Under the pieces are notes generated by a model. The model was given only the letters and a program-made list of their open reading frames with translations, had not been told where the DNA came from and made no database searches. From Diplolepis rosae (Eukaryota > Arthropoda > Insecta > Hymenoptera > Diplolepididae): 64,000 nt of DNA. The translations under genes and the position numbers were made by a program. Numbering within the stretch: position 1 is the first letter of the stretch; each line of letters begins with the position of its first letter. Below, piece by piece: positions 52,558-64,000 of the stretch. The stretch spans positions 868,001 through 932,000 of the forward strand of contig JAPYXD010000555.1 of the NCBI GenBank assembly GCA_030998225.1, written 5' to 3'.

Positions 52558-54200
52558 TCGATATTGAAATTTTTAAAGGCAGTGAATTCAATTCGTAATA
52601 ACTGTTCAAGATGATTTTACCACTTTAACATCAGATTATACTTGCTAAATTTAGCCAACTCCTAAAGAAAATAAAGCTTAGGTGTTCAGCGATCGAGAAC
52701 AAAGGGACACGTTTATTGGATGCGATGAGCAGTAACGGCCTGGTAGCTGAACAACGAACTACTTCATCAATTTCCTGATGGAATAGAACGACATCCATTT
52801 CACTTGATGCAACCACTGAAGAATCTCATTCATTGCGCGGATTATACAGAATACACTATATGAATAGAAAATATGCCATTTGAAACTTGAAAGTATGATA
52901 CAATAAATTATTATGTCATATTTTTTCTTAACACATTTTTTTAAATCAGTCAATTCCTTTTTGTAATTATAACAAGATTTAGATGTTCTTTTGACCATAT
53001 CCATACGTCAATCCGTTCGCCGATAAAACTAACAAATTAAATAGCGAAACAGCGATATTTATTAAGAAAGTCGTGTATATAGGAAAAACGATAGGCAAAA
53101 AAAAAACAGAAAAAAATGGTTTAAAATGAATCGCAATAAGTTCAAAGGTAACCGGATGGATTTCAGAATGAAACAAATGGCTTATTTTCAAGCTTGTTGT
53201 AGTTGATTTTGAACTCTTATTTTCTTCTGTGAAGAGTGAGCAAATATTAGACATTAGGAAAACCTAGAACTTAATAAGTAAATTGTAAATGGAGAGTAGA
53301 GCATGCAAACGAGCAAATTCGTTTCTCATTCATTTTTTTCCGTTATTTTGATTAAAATAAGAACATTTTTCACGAGCAAGATAGATATATCCGCGAGAAA
53401 ATTCATGAGTATCATAAAATTGTGATTATTGAGTTTTCGAAACCTGCTTTTGCAAATAAAAAAACGATATGCTTGATGTATTAATGACATTTGTCTCTTA
53501 AAATGATATGACGAAGGATGAAAGCAATTAAATCTTTGTTATAGAAAGAAATTTGTTATTTTAGTGGTAAAACTGTTGATGCAATGGGAGGTTGCGCACT
53601 GTGAGTTTACCTGCCTTGGTAAATTTTCGAGATAACTAAAGGGCCAATGGCCCTCTATTCCTCTGTTCGTTGAATCATAAATATGCCTGAGCAGGATGTT
53701 ATCTATAAAACGGGGAATAAAACACACGATGTTTTTTGTGTGCGATCGTGATTTCGAGGCACAGCCAGCCACGGCCACGTTGCAGTGTCGGTGAAGAGTT
53801 GCGCATTCCGTGAAGCGAAACAACCTCCCTCGAGTTTCCTCTTGCAGGGCCTATTTATATACCTATTCACCAACACTGAAACGGTTGCGACTAATGGAGA
53901 GCGGTGGAAGCTTCGATGCTAAATTAAACAACGAAATGACCACACAAGTACAGGTACCTGTATGCAGAATCGATTCTGACGAAAGACCATTAAAATTCAC
54001 GCGTCTTATTAAACCTAACGCTCTACGTTTTTAAATCGAACCGCGTGCTGCACATATACCTATTATGTATTATTTATGTATACGTTGGAATATGGCGCAA
54101 CCTCACGCGTTGGGTCTATTATATCTTTGACCTTTACACAGATTTCAAAAATAGGGCAAGTCAAAAATATTCAAATTTAAGCGAGCTTGGCCAGAAGCTT
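52558..54200. other. Intergenic region with an unassigned GC-richer block
   Basis: 53540-54035 is less AT-rich and open on both strands (minus 53823-53539 and plus 53810-54034), but neither frame matches a family I know. It could be UTR or exon sequence of an unseen gene. The rest is AT-rich. Confidence 0.3.
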
Positions 54201-54670
54201 ACACGGAAAAAAGGAATTTCTGAATATTAGAATAATTTTCTGAATATCAGAAAGCACTTTCTAGATTTTAGCAGTTCATATGAACGCTACAAAAATTACT
54301 ACAGATCAGCGAGTAAGTACTAAATTTTAGAAAATTTTCTGCTAAAGTCAAGTGAGTCCATTGCTAAATTTTACTCGCTGAAAATAAGTATACGGTATAT
54401 CCATGTACTTATACAGTTTTGCACGTTCATTGAACGATGACAAATTTTTTTCATTCAAAACAAAATCAATTATTATATCTATATTCAGAGCCTTTCAAAT
54501 ATACAATCTGTTATCAAATATGCCAAAAGCATGTTTATCATTGATTTAAATCAAAATGCTATAGAATTGGTAGCATATGTATCATTTCTTATAGAATATT
54601 TTTTTATATCAATAATATGCATGCTTTTGGCAGAGATGCTATAGATTCAATAGCATTTTTTTCTCAGTGT
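54200..54670. mobile_element. Region with ACACGGAAAAAA and CACTGAGAAAAAAA ends
   Basis: A left end ACACGGAAAAAAGGAATTTCT and a right end TTTTTTTCTCAGTGTAG enclose repeated TGCTATAGAATTGGTAGCAT and ATGCCAAAAGCATG words. The two ends differ, so these may be two overlapping MITEs. Confidence 0.5.
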
Positions 54671-54979
54671 AGACTAGTGCTGTCAACAAGCAAATTCTAT
54701 TCTATTTTATGGGAACATGAAGATGCTAAAAATCAGTGAACGGAGATACTTGAAATTAGCTTATACATCTTAACTTTTAGCATATCACTTCATAAAATTT
54801 AGCGTCGAGTATACTGAAATTCAGAGCAAAAGACTTACTATTATTCAAGCATGAAAATGCTCAAGAGCAGCAGCAATTTCCTAATTCTTAGCATATCACT
54901 TGCTAAAATTTAGAAGATAGGTTCAGTATATACATGGCTCATATTCAATAATATTCTATTATGAGAACCGGTAGTCTAA

Positions 54980-55060
54980 GCGTAGATTAGCTGGGTGGTT
55001 AAGAGGCGAGCGTGTCGTATATAAGCGTCCGAGGTTCCAACCCCAGCGGGGGTCATTAGG
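54980..55060 (+). repeat. tRNA-like SINE head
   Basis: A box TTAGCTGGGTGGTTAAGAGG at 54987-55006 and B box GGTTCCAACCC at 55033-55043 are correctly spaced for a pol III promoter. It differs from the 35280 family. Stems pair imperfectly, so a functional tRNA is unlikely. Confidence 0.6.
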
Positions 55061-55220
55061 TTTTCAAGGATAAAGTTATGTAATAATCCGCCGGCGAAAA
55101 TGATAAACAATGTATAATAGGTAAAAAAAAACGAATAAGTGTACCCGAAAATAATTTTTTTTTTTTATTGAGACACGAAATAAATATACTAAAATCTAGC
55201 AGACCATTCTCGACATCAGT

Positions 55221-55442
55221 ACACTCTAAAAACAAGTGTGTTACTTCTACACGTGAAATACGATAGTAACTTTTTAGGCATTTGAAGTGTGTATTTTTAA
55301 TACACATTACAAACGTAATGTTTAATTTTCAAACACTTTAACGTTTTGTACCCAAAATGTGTGTTAAAAATACACACTTCAAATGCCTAAAAAGTTACTA
55401 TCGTGATTCACATGTAAAAGTAACACACTTGTTTTTAGAGTG
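55221..55442. mobile_element. ACACTCTAAAAACAAGTGTGTTACTT MITE, complete, 222 bp
   Basis: The two ends are complementary over about 90 bp with only small differences, including TACGATAGTAACTTTTTAGGC and GAAGTGTGTATTTTTAA. The centre is ACATTACAAACGTAATG-like. A diverged partial copy lies at 39520. Confidence 0.9.
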
Positions 55443-57216
55443 TAAGCCATCTTCGAAGATTAAGAACAAAATTCTAATATCTAATTTGTAGAATATAACT
55501 TGCGGGAATTTAGAACGTACTCTACATTATATTAGTATACAATATGCTAAAATTCAGCAAATCCACCCCGAAGCCGACAATCAGCAATTACTCATGCTTA
55601 TGGGGGAAAAATTGCGTGATTTGCCATAGCACCGTGATTTTTTTTGTTATTTTTTGCACCATCAAGTGTCACCATCTAACGAACCAAAAGATAAGTTCGT
55701 TGCGAAAACTTAAAAGTATGGGCATCCAACTTCATCGTTGTGATAACCTACAATTGGTGCAAAATTGTCTTTGTCGAATATTCTGACTGACATTTTTCGT
55801 GTGTTTTATTTGAGGCAAAAAAGTGGCCATTTCTGTGCATGCATGAGAAAAAATAATGTATGCTACACGAGAGGAACACGATGATTTTCATTCGTGTTTT
55901 TGCGCCCTCGCTTCGCTCGTGCGCAACTTCACACTCCTCAGAATCATCATTATACTGGTTCAAAGTTCAAAGGCTAAGCAAGTACTCTTCATGGTATATA
56001 TAAGTATGTGCACATTGTCTACTGTAAATTAATGAAGAAAAATTTATAAATATTTTAAATTAAAGTTCTTATTTCCTTCTTCTTATCGCATTTTAGTATA
56101 AAATATAATGAGTTATTCAATGCGACTATTATATAGATAATTCCAAATTGTTCCACCAATAATACACTCTTCATGTGTAATATAATTGATTTAATCAGTA
56201 TAATAAATTATATACGTACGGTAACAGTTTTGAAATATCAATATCAATTGAAAAATATAATTTCTTTCTATTAGTTTGACTATAAACTATAGATAACAAG
56301 AAGCTTGACTCAAAAATGGACCTGTTGAGAAAATTTCGAATATACACACATTCCATCTGACTTAAAAAAATGTAGAAAAGGATTATCTCATTTAAATATC
56401 TAAGAATTGAAGATCTTTCACTAAAATAGATCTCAGGCAGTAAGTAGTTCGATGGATACGAGGAAGGTAAGGTCTATTGAAATTCACATTGGTATAATAT
56501 GAGTAACATACCTACCGGTTCTTCAAACACTATCAACGACTATCGTGTTTTATGGTGTACATATACCTACCCTCTATGACTTTATATGTATATTAAAGAG
56601 GTATGTTGAAAGAAAGAAGAAGAGTGAAGGAAGTAGGGAGTAGGTGTACTGGCCAGGTGTGTATACATTAAACGACTAAACTAACCCTCACCAGTGGACA
56701 CTCAAGCGTAACAGTACTCGCTCTATTCTCTTTTCTCTGGAGTTTTATGCTTTTTCCATTTTCATTTCTACTTGTCTACATTACTAAAAGATTACTGAAC
56801 GACGCTTTTTTTTCTCTTTTGCAGGATATTAACCATCACCTCTCATATCCATGTGTAATTACGCAAAAAATTTATTTTTCATAAAAACTACAGAGCTTCT
56901 TACTGTTAGTTGAATTTTTATTCTTTTACAATGCCATTTAGTGTCATGATATGTAGTAGAATAGTTTCCGCGTTTATCACCTGTTAAATACTCAACTGAA
57001 TTAACTATTTTCTTTAGAAGCTATAATTATCTAACATAACTGATGTAGTCTGTTAATAAGCCCGCATCTCTCCGAATGAAAAATTAATTTAAATTTAATG
57101 TAACCACTCATTAAACTTAATGTAAGTGTATTGATATCAATCAATCAATATCAATGTATTACACTAGAAACCAGTGTTACTATGACGATTTTAATACTGG
57201 TTCAAAGTTTATCCAA
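55443..57216. other. AT-rich intergenic sequence, no gene
   Basis: 55870-55965 has CTCGCTTCGCTCGTGCGCAACTTCACAC, related in words to the AAGTTTGCTGCGCGAG repeats at 36385. No supported frame. Confidence 0.4.
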
Positions 57217-57497
57217 ACTTACACCACTCTCTAAGTCTGAATCAGTCAAATTTACACTGATTGAATCAGTGATTTGCCTTTTCACTGATTCGTCAGTGAA
57301 AAAATATTTTTCACTGTTAGATCAGTTAATTTAAAATAATTCATCAGTGAAAAAATATTTTTCACTTCAAATCAGTCAGTTTTCACTGAAATAATCAGTG
57401 AAATTTGACTGATTTACAGTAACCTCTTTTTAGCTATTTGAATCAGTCAAATTTCACTGATAATCAGTAGATTTTGACTGATTCAAATTTAGAGAGC
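57217..57497. mobile_element. CTCTCTAAATTTGAATCAGTCAAA MITE made of ATCAGTGAAA words, 281 bp
   Basis: The ends CTCTCTAAGTCTGAATCAGTC and TGCTCTCTAAATTTGAATC face inward. The body is a dense array of TTTCACTGATT/AATCAGTGAAA words, including two copies of TCAGTGAAAAAATATTTTTC. A fragment of the same family lies at 9711-9770. Confidence 0.8.
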
Positions 57498-59648
57498 ATA
57501 CTAATATGCTAATCGCACATGCAAACTGTATACGCATTCAATAAGACAACATTATTTTTCTTTAATTTACTGTTACACGGATAGAAATTTGATGGTTGAA
57601 AATATTATTTTTGTCGGTAAACCAGAACCATTAGGAATTTCTGCCAGTTAGTTTCAAAAATATGCTACTTAATATAACACGTTCCGGGAAATATCACCAA
57701 GAATGATGGTAAAAATTGAAAATTCATATTCCAACTTTTTTTGGACAAAATATACCTTTAAAGATGTGTATACATATCTTTCACGTTTACATTATAAGAC
57801 ATTCAGAATCCATAGGTTGAAATATTACTTTCATGCATTTATGGAATATTACAATCGTAGATGGTTCTTTTTCTCCTCCTTAAAAACGTTCTAGCAAAGT
57901 AGTCTTCTAATACAAGTTCCAAAATTTCGAACCGCAATTGCGAAAGTAGTCTAGTGGCGTTAGTTGTAGTACGTAGGTGCGTTAAAAGCCGTAGGTCATT
58001 TTGCTCAATCAGCTCTTGTTTTATCGAAATTGCAAAAAAAAACCGTTTTTTTTAATATTTAGTACCATTTTGCCAATTTTCATTCGATTACGTTAAAATT
58101 TGAACATAGTACAGAAGATTATAGATAAAGCTACAAAATTAATATTGGATCAAAATTATTTGTGTAAGAGCGCTTTGAATTTTGATAATTGTCGAATTGT
58201 GGCTAAAATATCGTGTTTTGTTCATTTGAACATGATTTTTGAAGGGAATAACTTTATGAATGTGTATAATTTAAGGTTTTTGAGATTAATTTGGACCCAT
58301 AGCTACATTACGAATGATCTTTGGCTGATGTATCTGATAAAAAAAATATGTCGACAACGTGTCCAATCTGATACGCGACTAGTGAACCTCCGATAATGTA
58401 GGCAGTGACAAAAATTTTGGATGCTTGCATATCAAAAATCGGGTTTTTCGCAATATCGTGAAAACAAGAGCTGATTGAACAAAGTGATAATGATTTTTGG
58501 ATTCAGCGGACCCAAATTACCCTAGGAAATTTGTTGTCTACACTGCAGCAAAATAACTATTGACCAGTATTAGACTCAAACGCAAAAAATGTGTAGCTGG
58601 TATAAAGAAACATATCGCTGTTCCAGCTATATATTATTAACTATCCTAACCATAAATATGCCTGATATAGCCTAAAAAATCCTTGTGACAGCTACACATT
58701 TTTTCCGTGCACGTTTGAAACAGACAGCGAGTAATGATTGACATAATAAACTCTATCATTATGATGGGACTTTTTCACAACTTTTTCCAATAGTTCTGGT
58801 TGACTCTCTAAAATGGTACTTCTTCTCACGAAACGTAATACATTTAGCCATTAAATTTCTTTCCGTGTAGTTAATATATACTAAGTTAATAATTTTTCAC
58901 CTTCTCCGAGAAAAAGAAGGCGTAGCAATAGTAGACACCTAATATTAAGAGTCTTAAGGAATTACATTGAAATAATCAGTAAATAAGAATGCCAGGAAAT
59001 CGAGAGTCACTGAGCATAGTCGATACCTAAATAAATATAAATTGTACTACTACTCTAACAAAATGTGATACACTTGCGAAGTTATCCCTACTTTGCAATT
59101 CATTTTAGTAATTTTTCTATCATAAGGTTTTTCCGTACATTAAATTAGTTTCGTTTATATCGAATTCAATATTTTTATTTATTTTTTATGGTTTTTAAAG
59201 GGCTTTACTGATATTTGCGCAACAGAATCCAGATATTAAATGTTATTGTTATTACGCGAAAAAGTATCTAACGTATACTTGCGCACGGCGGAAGGTTAAA
59301 TAAAATTACAGTATGCATACTTGAAATTGGAAATGGCTGTGTATATAGATGCTCAAAACACGCGCATCCGTGTTGATTGTCTCTTGAAATGACGCGTTTC
59401 CAGGAAGAAGATTACCGACCGTTATATAAAACTCTCACATTATCAGTGAATATTCATTTTTTACGTTAAATTTAAATTTAAACTTGACTTGTAATTTTTC
59501 TCAAAACAACGACGGTTAATTTTTCTAAATTTCACGATAAATAGTCATATTCCTTGATTAGTTAGGAAGTTTTCCACATACTGTTAAAAATGTTATTAAT
59601 TTTTATAGACTGTAATATACGAGTGGTAAATTACAATTAATAGATTTG
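57498..59648. other. AT-rich intergenic sequence with an element near 58545-58870
   Basis: 58550-58720 contains TAGCTGGTATAAAGA and CCAGCTATA arms and ends ACATTTTTTCCGTGCACG, probably a MITE with an unclear left edge. The plus frame 58100-58396 has no recognisable domain. Confidence 0.4.
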
Positions 59649-60609
59649 TACACTGAGAGAAATCGGCTTTGGTTCCTGTGCACATAGCACATAAATTTTT
59701 TGTACAGTAGTTGCCTTGACCAAAAAAGTTGAGAGAAGCTACTACTTTTGTAGTTATCATGACAGTAATTTGGACTTTTTTGTGTATTCGGTTGTTGTGA
59801 CCAAAGTTGATGATTAGAATGAGCTTTATACGTACCCCAACGGTTAGTACACGTACATTTTCTTTATGTGTACTGCCAAGCTCCTTTGGTTACTACAACC
59901 GCAGCGTTCGCTGTTGCGCTAGACAAATCAAGTATAACTTTCATTGAAAGATATGCAGCCTAAGTTGAATCCTGCCAATTCTCGTTCTCGATTCCTGGAC
60001 TATATTTCACCGTGCCAAGCATTATCAGGTAAATAATTCTATTATAAATATAGTTTGACAATTCTTTCTAAATGATAAACGATTTTGTTCGGGGACAATG
60101 CAATGCGTTCCAATTTTGCTGTCTCGTCGTATTTTGTCAAAACTATAGTCAGTCAAAAAAAGTTTATGGTGATGAAAAAAGTGACAATTTCTTAACTTAA
60201 TCGACGAAAGTTATCATAAATATCATTATACCGGATTATTTTTCTTAGAACTTTTCGGTGAAACTTTATTTTTTCTCATCAAATTGAATTTGTATTTTGA
60301 TAACTAAGAGAACCATACCTATAACCTTAAAAATAATTTTGGCTGGGTATTTACTGTCCGTAGACTTAGTCATTTTAACTAAACTCTATGCGCGGCTTTA
60401 CGATGGAGTTTGGTTCCTATAACCGCAGCGCTATGGTATTTCAAGTACCAGAATCGTGGTCTCAGTAACGTTCCTTGCAGTTGAAGTAAACACTTTTCCA
60501 ATGTATGACAGCCACTACCATGATTGTCATGAGAACTTTAACATTTTTGTAAAGACGATTTTAACAAAAAAACTTTGGTCAGTGAAACCTAAAATTTCTC
60601 TCTGTGTAT
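59649..60609. mobile_element. 961-bp non-autonomous element with TACACTGAGAGAAAT ends
   Basis: TACACTGAGAGAAATCGG at the left is matched by the complement of TACACAGAGAGAAATTTTAGG at the right. Inner arms carry GACCAAAGTT / AACTTTGGTC and GGTTCCT..AACCGCAGCG words. It is the largest member of the CACTGAGA-ended group here and has no transposase frame. Confidence 0.75.
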
Positions 60610-60764
60610 ATTATGCAAAATTAATATACATTCGTTCATATTAGATTAAATAACTTGTCAATCAAAATATATTAAAATTAACAAACATTATTGGAATATA
60701 TACACATGTGTACTAGAATCCAAATAAAAGTTGGTATTACTTCCATTACATGTAATGGAAGTTT

Positions 60765-61565
60765 AATACAGAAATTTCTAACAGCGTATACACTCGAGAT
60801 TCCCTATAACGAGAAGCTCGAGCCTCGTAGGCCTCTCTGCATCGAGCGCGAGAGGAATCCCCTCCATATCCTACTTGTTGCTATGCGCTGTTATATACGC
60901 ATTATATGATGCGTGCAGTCAGTCTTTTAGTGATGTCATGTGAATAATTGTATTTGTATGTACATAGTAAAAAAGCATATAAAAAAGATTTTTGCGAGTA
61001 TTCAAGATGGAATTGACTTATATGACGGTATGTATTCAAAATAATAAAAATATCTATGCTTATCAGGTGTGTTTTTAAATATTTCCAGAAAAAAAGAAAA
61101 GTCTTGATGATAAATGTTATAAACAGTAATACAAATGTTAAAATGGTGATGTTGGTTTTCATATATAAAAAATGCGTTTCGAAACATATTAGTATTACAC
61201 ATTTAGTATTGATCACAATAATAAACTGCACAAAATTATACATACTGATTAATTGTAATTATATAAAATTTTCATACATATTGTTTAAAAAGGGAGAATT
61301 TTACTTATTTACTTTTCAAATACTGTAAAATTACACAATTAAGTAATTTTTTAATAATTAACCAATTATTTTCTCATTAATTTGTAATAAAAGCCATCAA
61401 ACTCATTGATTACTGTTTCAAATTCAAACGCGCTTCATTCCGTAGTAGTGGGGGAAGAGGGGTCGATCGTCTGCTCTTTATAGGGAGGCGTGACGCGCTC
61501 GTAAAAGGGAGGCCTCGTTACAGGGAATCTCGTTATAGGGAATCTCGAGTGTAATGGTAAAATCT
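60765..61565. repeat. Repeat with GATTCCCTATAACGAGAAGCTCGAG modules
   Basis: 60785-60905 and 61440-61560 carry the same CTCGAGATTCCCTATAACGAG modules in opposite orientation around about 530 bp of AT-rich sequence. A third set is at 37060-37375. This looks like a foldback element with long GC-richer ends. Confidence 0.6.
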
Positions 61566-61569
61566 CCAA

Positions 61570-64000
61570 TTCTAACACAGAGAAAAAACAGGTGTTATAT
61601 TCACCCCAGTTCCGGGATAAAATGTAAATTCTACACTACCCTGAAAAAACAATATTCTAATTCTAACAATATCCCACTTATTTTATATGAATATGCGACA
61701 CACTGATAAAAAGGAATGATCGTAACCTTATCTTATTGCTGACATATATACAGCAATATATATATTATATTATATTTCTAATTCGACCAGTTTCACTTGC
61801 AATATTTCGATTGCTGTGTTCAATATGGTGCATAGTTCAGAGAAGATGTTGAAAATGTTTCTAGTGCTTTATTTATCTACGCAAGAGGCATTTCGACTTA
61901 ATTTTGATCTAATAGTGATAACTTACCCTTGAAATATATTTGACGAGTTTTCGGACACCCAGTATGTATAATATGTAAGTATATATATAATATGTGATAC
62001 AACTATTGAATCTGTCAAAGCGAAAGAGACTCAAAAATATCAAGAATGCCAGGATGATATTTACCATTGCATTAGTATTAAAAGAGTGATATAAGAGAAA
62101 GGAAGCAGGTTTAGTTTAAGCCGACGAATGCTCGATACGATTCGGTCAAGTAGTAGATACTTAAGGCACTTTATTCTCGGCCGAAATGCTTGTCAAGAAT
62201 TGTCGAGTCACGTGTGATGGATATTTGTGACACATGATTGACGTATTTATCGACTTGATTAAAAAAAAATAGCCCCGCTAAAATCGACCTATAAAAATGC
62301 AACGGTATATCCGATAGATAAACTCATACGTGGGAGAAAAATTATAAATTGGATAACCCTGGCCAAAAAACATTTGATCGATCAATTTAACCGCAGGAAA
62401 TCGCTAATTAAAGCGGCTATTTGACCTATAACCAATGTTAAAACATAAATAATGCCTGAATAAATATTAAAATGTATGATATATTTTTATTTTCATTAAT
62501 TTTAATCAATTGAATCTAAAAGGATTTTATATTAGGTCGTCGCTACATAAGTATTGCAATATACAGTTGTATTTCTTTATAATTGTTTGGAGTAATCTCC
62601 GTCGCATTAATTGCACGCACCTGTCCAAACGATAAAATTAGTCATTGAAGAACGTTGCCACGCTTCCTTTGCAAGATGAGCACACGCACGGAAAAAAATT
62701 TAACTATGTGACCGAGCGAGTTAAGAATTTAATGAACTCAAAGAATCTATATAACTAGATTATGTGAAACTTTTAGTTACATTGTATAAACTGTTAGACT
62801 AAAACAGGATTTGTCATAAAATTTCTAAATAAGAAAAATTATTTTTTTCGCTAAATTGAGTATAGCCAGGCGGAAAATTCGGACTTATGCCGGGTTATCC
62901 GACTTAAGAGTTTGGCTGAGCGTTGGATAATTGCTTCTCATTGCATTTCTAACTAAGACTCAGGTCATAGTACAGAATAGTTATTTTCAACCACGTATCA
63001 TTTATCACTAAAACTTTTGTACTAGTATGCAAATAGAGTTTCCCTGATATCAAATATCTTTGTTATTATTTTAAAACCTGGGGCAGTTTTTTTAAACGAA
63101 TTCATTGTTTATGAGAAGAATTAATTTTGAAAATTAATTTTTAAGAAGTTTGAGTGAAAACAACTTTTTTTCGTTACAGCGTTGTGAATAATTCATTTTT
63201 AAACAAAATCTTCATATTTTCAAAATTATATATCATAAACTACTGCTGCCAAAAAACTTCAAATTTGTGGATTGCTTATTTCGTGATGAGCTCTCTTGGA
63301 CAAAAAAAAGTATTACTTCGATTAAACAGAAACGTCTTTTTATATTACCATTTGCAGTTGCGCCCCAGTACCGAAAGACAACTCCCAGTCAAGTGACTAA
63401 TGCCAGTATCCAGCCACGTTTGCCATCCGGTAATATACCAGTACCACGCCAGTAACGACAACCGCCTGGCGGTATTGGCGCGGTTCCAAGTCAGTTGTAA
63501 ATTTCCACATGGGTAGTTTTTATACCTTAAAATTAACGAAAAAGATTCAGATGGAATGAGAATAATAATTCTTATTGTAGTACTTGTTCGTCTGGTATAA
63601 TGAAAGTGAATATCGCTCTTCTAACTAAATTCAATTTAGAAGCCAGATTTGTTGCTTATATATATACTCTTTCTTATTATTTGAACTAAGGTATATTTTT
63701 ACACGAACTATTGCCAATTTATTGTTAGATAAACACAGTATTAGATTGGATGTTGACATCAACGCGCATATTATTTATTCCAATACTTTTAAAGTGTTTA
63801 AAAGTTCCACAGAATTTCCACAGATGATATTTATTTTAGCTGATTCAAAGATCTTCTTACATTCACTTGTTCGTTTCCAGCTAAATTTTTAGCTGTAACA
63901 GGGATTAACTTCCCTGTAATTACTGCACAGTAAATGCCTAGCATCCAACAAGAAGACCAAAATATTCAAAACATATCAAGTGTACCAAGTGTCTAAGACG
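61570..64000. other. AT-rich sequence to the window end, no gene recognised
   Basis: Isolated MITE-like ends occur (ACACAGAGAAAAAACAGG at 61576; CACGGAAAAAAATTTAACTA at 62690) without clear partners. The frame at 63154-63396 and a GC-richer patch at 63360-63500 are not assignable. Confidence 0.4.

Noticed and set aside
53539..54034. Divergent ORFs as a first exon of SMPD1 or another gene
   Set aside because: No signal peptide, no family match, and no phase-compatible link to 21435 could be shown.

Overview
This window is an AT-rich, intron-rich and repeat-dense piece of a eukaryotic nuclear genome. The only clearly conserved cellular gene is an animal acid sphingomyelinase with insect-like features. 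Together with the many short inverted-repeat transposons this suggests an insect, probably a hymenopteran; the species-level guess is inference only.

Left third (about 10.0-21.4 kb): eight coding exons on the minus strand form one intact-looking acid sphingomyelinase gene (SMPD1 family): saposin-B domain, proline-rich linker, metallophosphoesterase domain and C-terminal cysteine-rich domain. All splice phases agree. The start codon and signal-peptide exon were not found and must lie above position 21435, possibly outside the window. The 5.9-kb intron between exons 3 and 4 of this set contains, on the opposite strand, a compact GC-rich transcription unit (about 14.8-16.35 kb). It has a TATA box, a 20-codon first exon, an intron made of 88-bp tandem repeats that each encode two RNA hairpins, a 266-codon second exon for a Pro/Arg-rich protein, and a poly(A) signal. 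I recognise no homologue. With its base composition it looks like a mobile-element or virus-derived gene, and it is the most unusual coding object here.

The rest (0-10 kb and 21.4-64 kb) has no recognisable conserved gene. It is a mosaic of non-autonomous transposons: TTAA-bounded elements with TIRs starting TTAAGGGCATG or TTAAGGCC (piggyBac-like target preference); elements ending CACTGAGAAAAAA or ACACGGAGAAAAAA; smaller families ending ACTATGGGACAGCC, ACACTCTAAAAACAAGTG, CTCTCTAAATTTGAATC, TAACAGTGT and AAAATCCCTA; GC-rich dispersed repeats with CCCGCTTCGCGGG-type palindromes; and tRNA-derived SINE-like pieces. Many are hairpin-shaped and several are nested.

The most notable non-coding object is a 473-bp near-perfect palindrome (32882-33354). 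Each arm carries a hammerhead ribozyme core with a vestigial stem III, the form known from Penelope-like retroelements that cleaves as a dimer. It sits, with a second MITE, inside a 1.28-kb TTAA-bounded element, giving a three-level nest.
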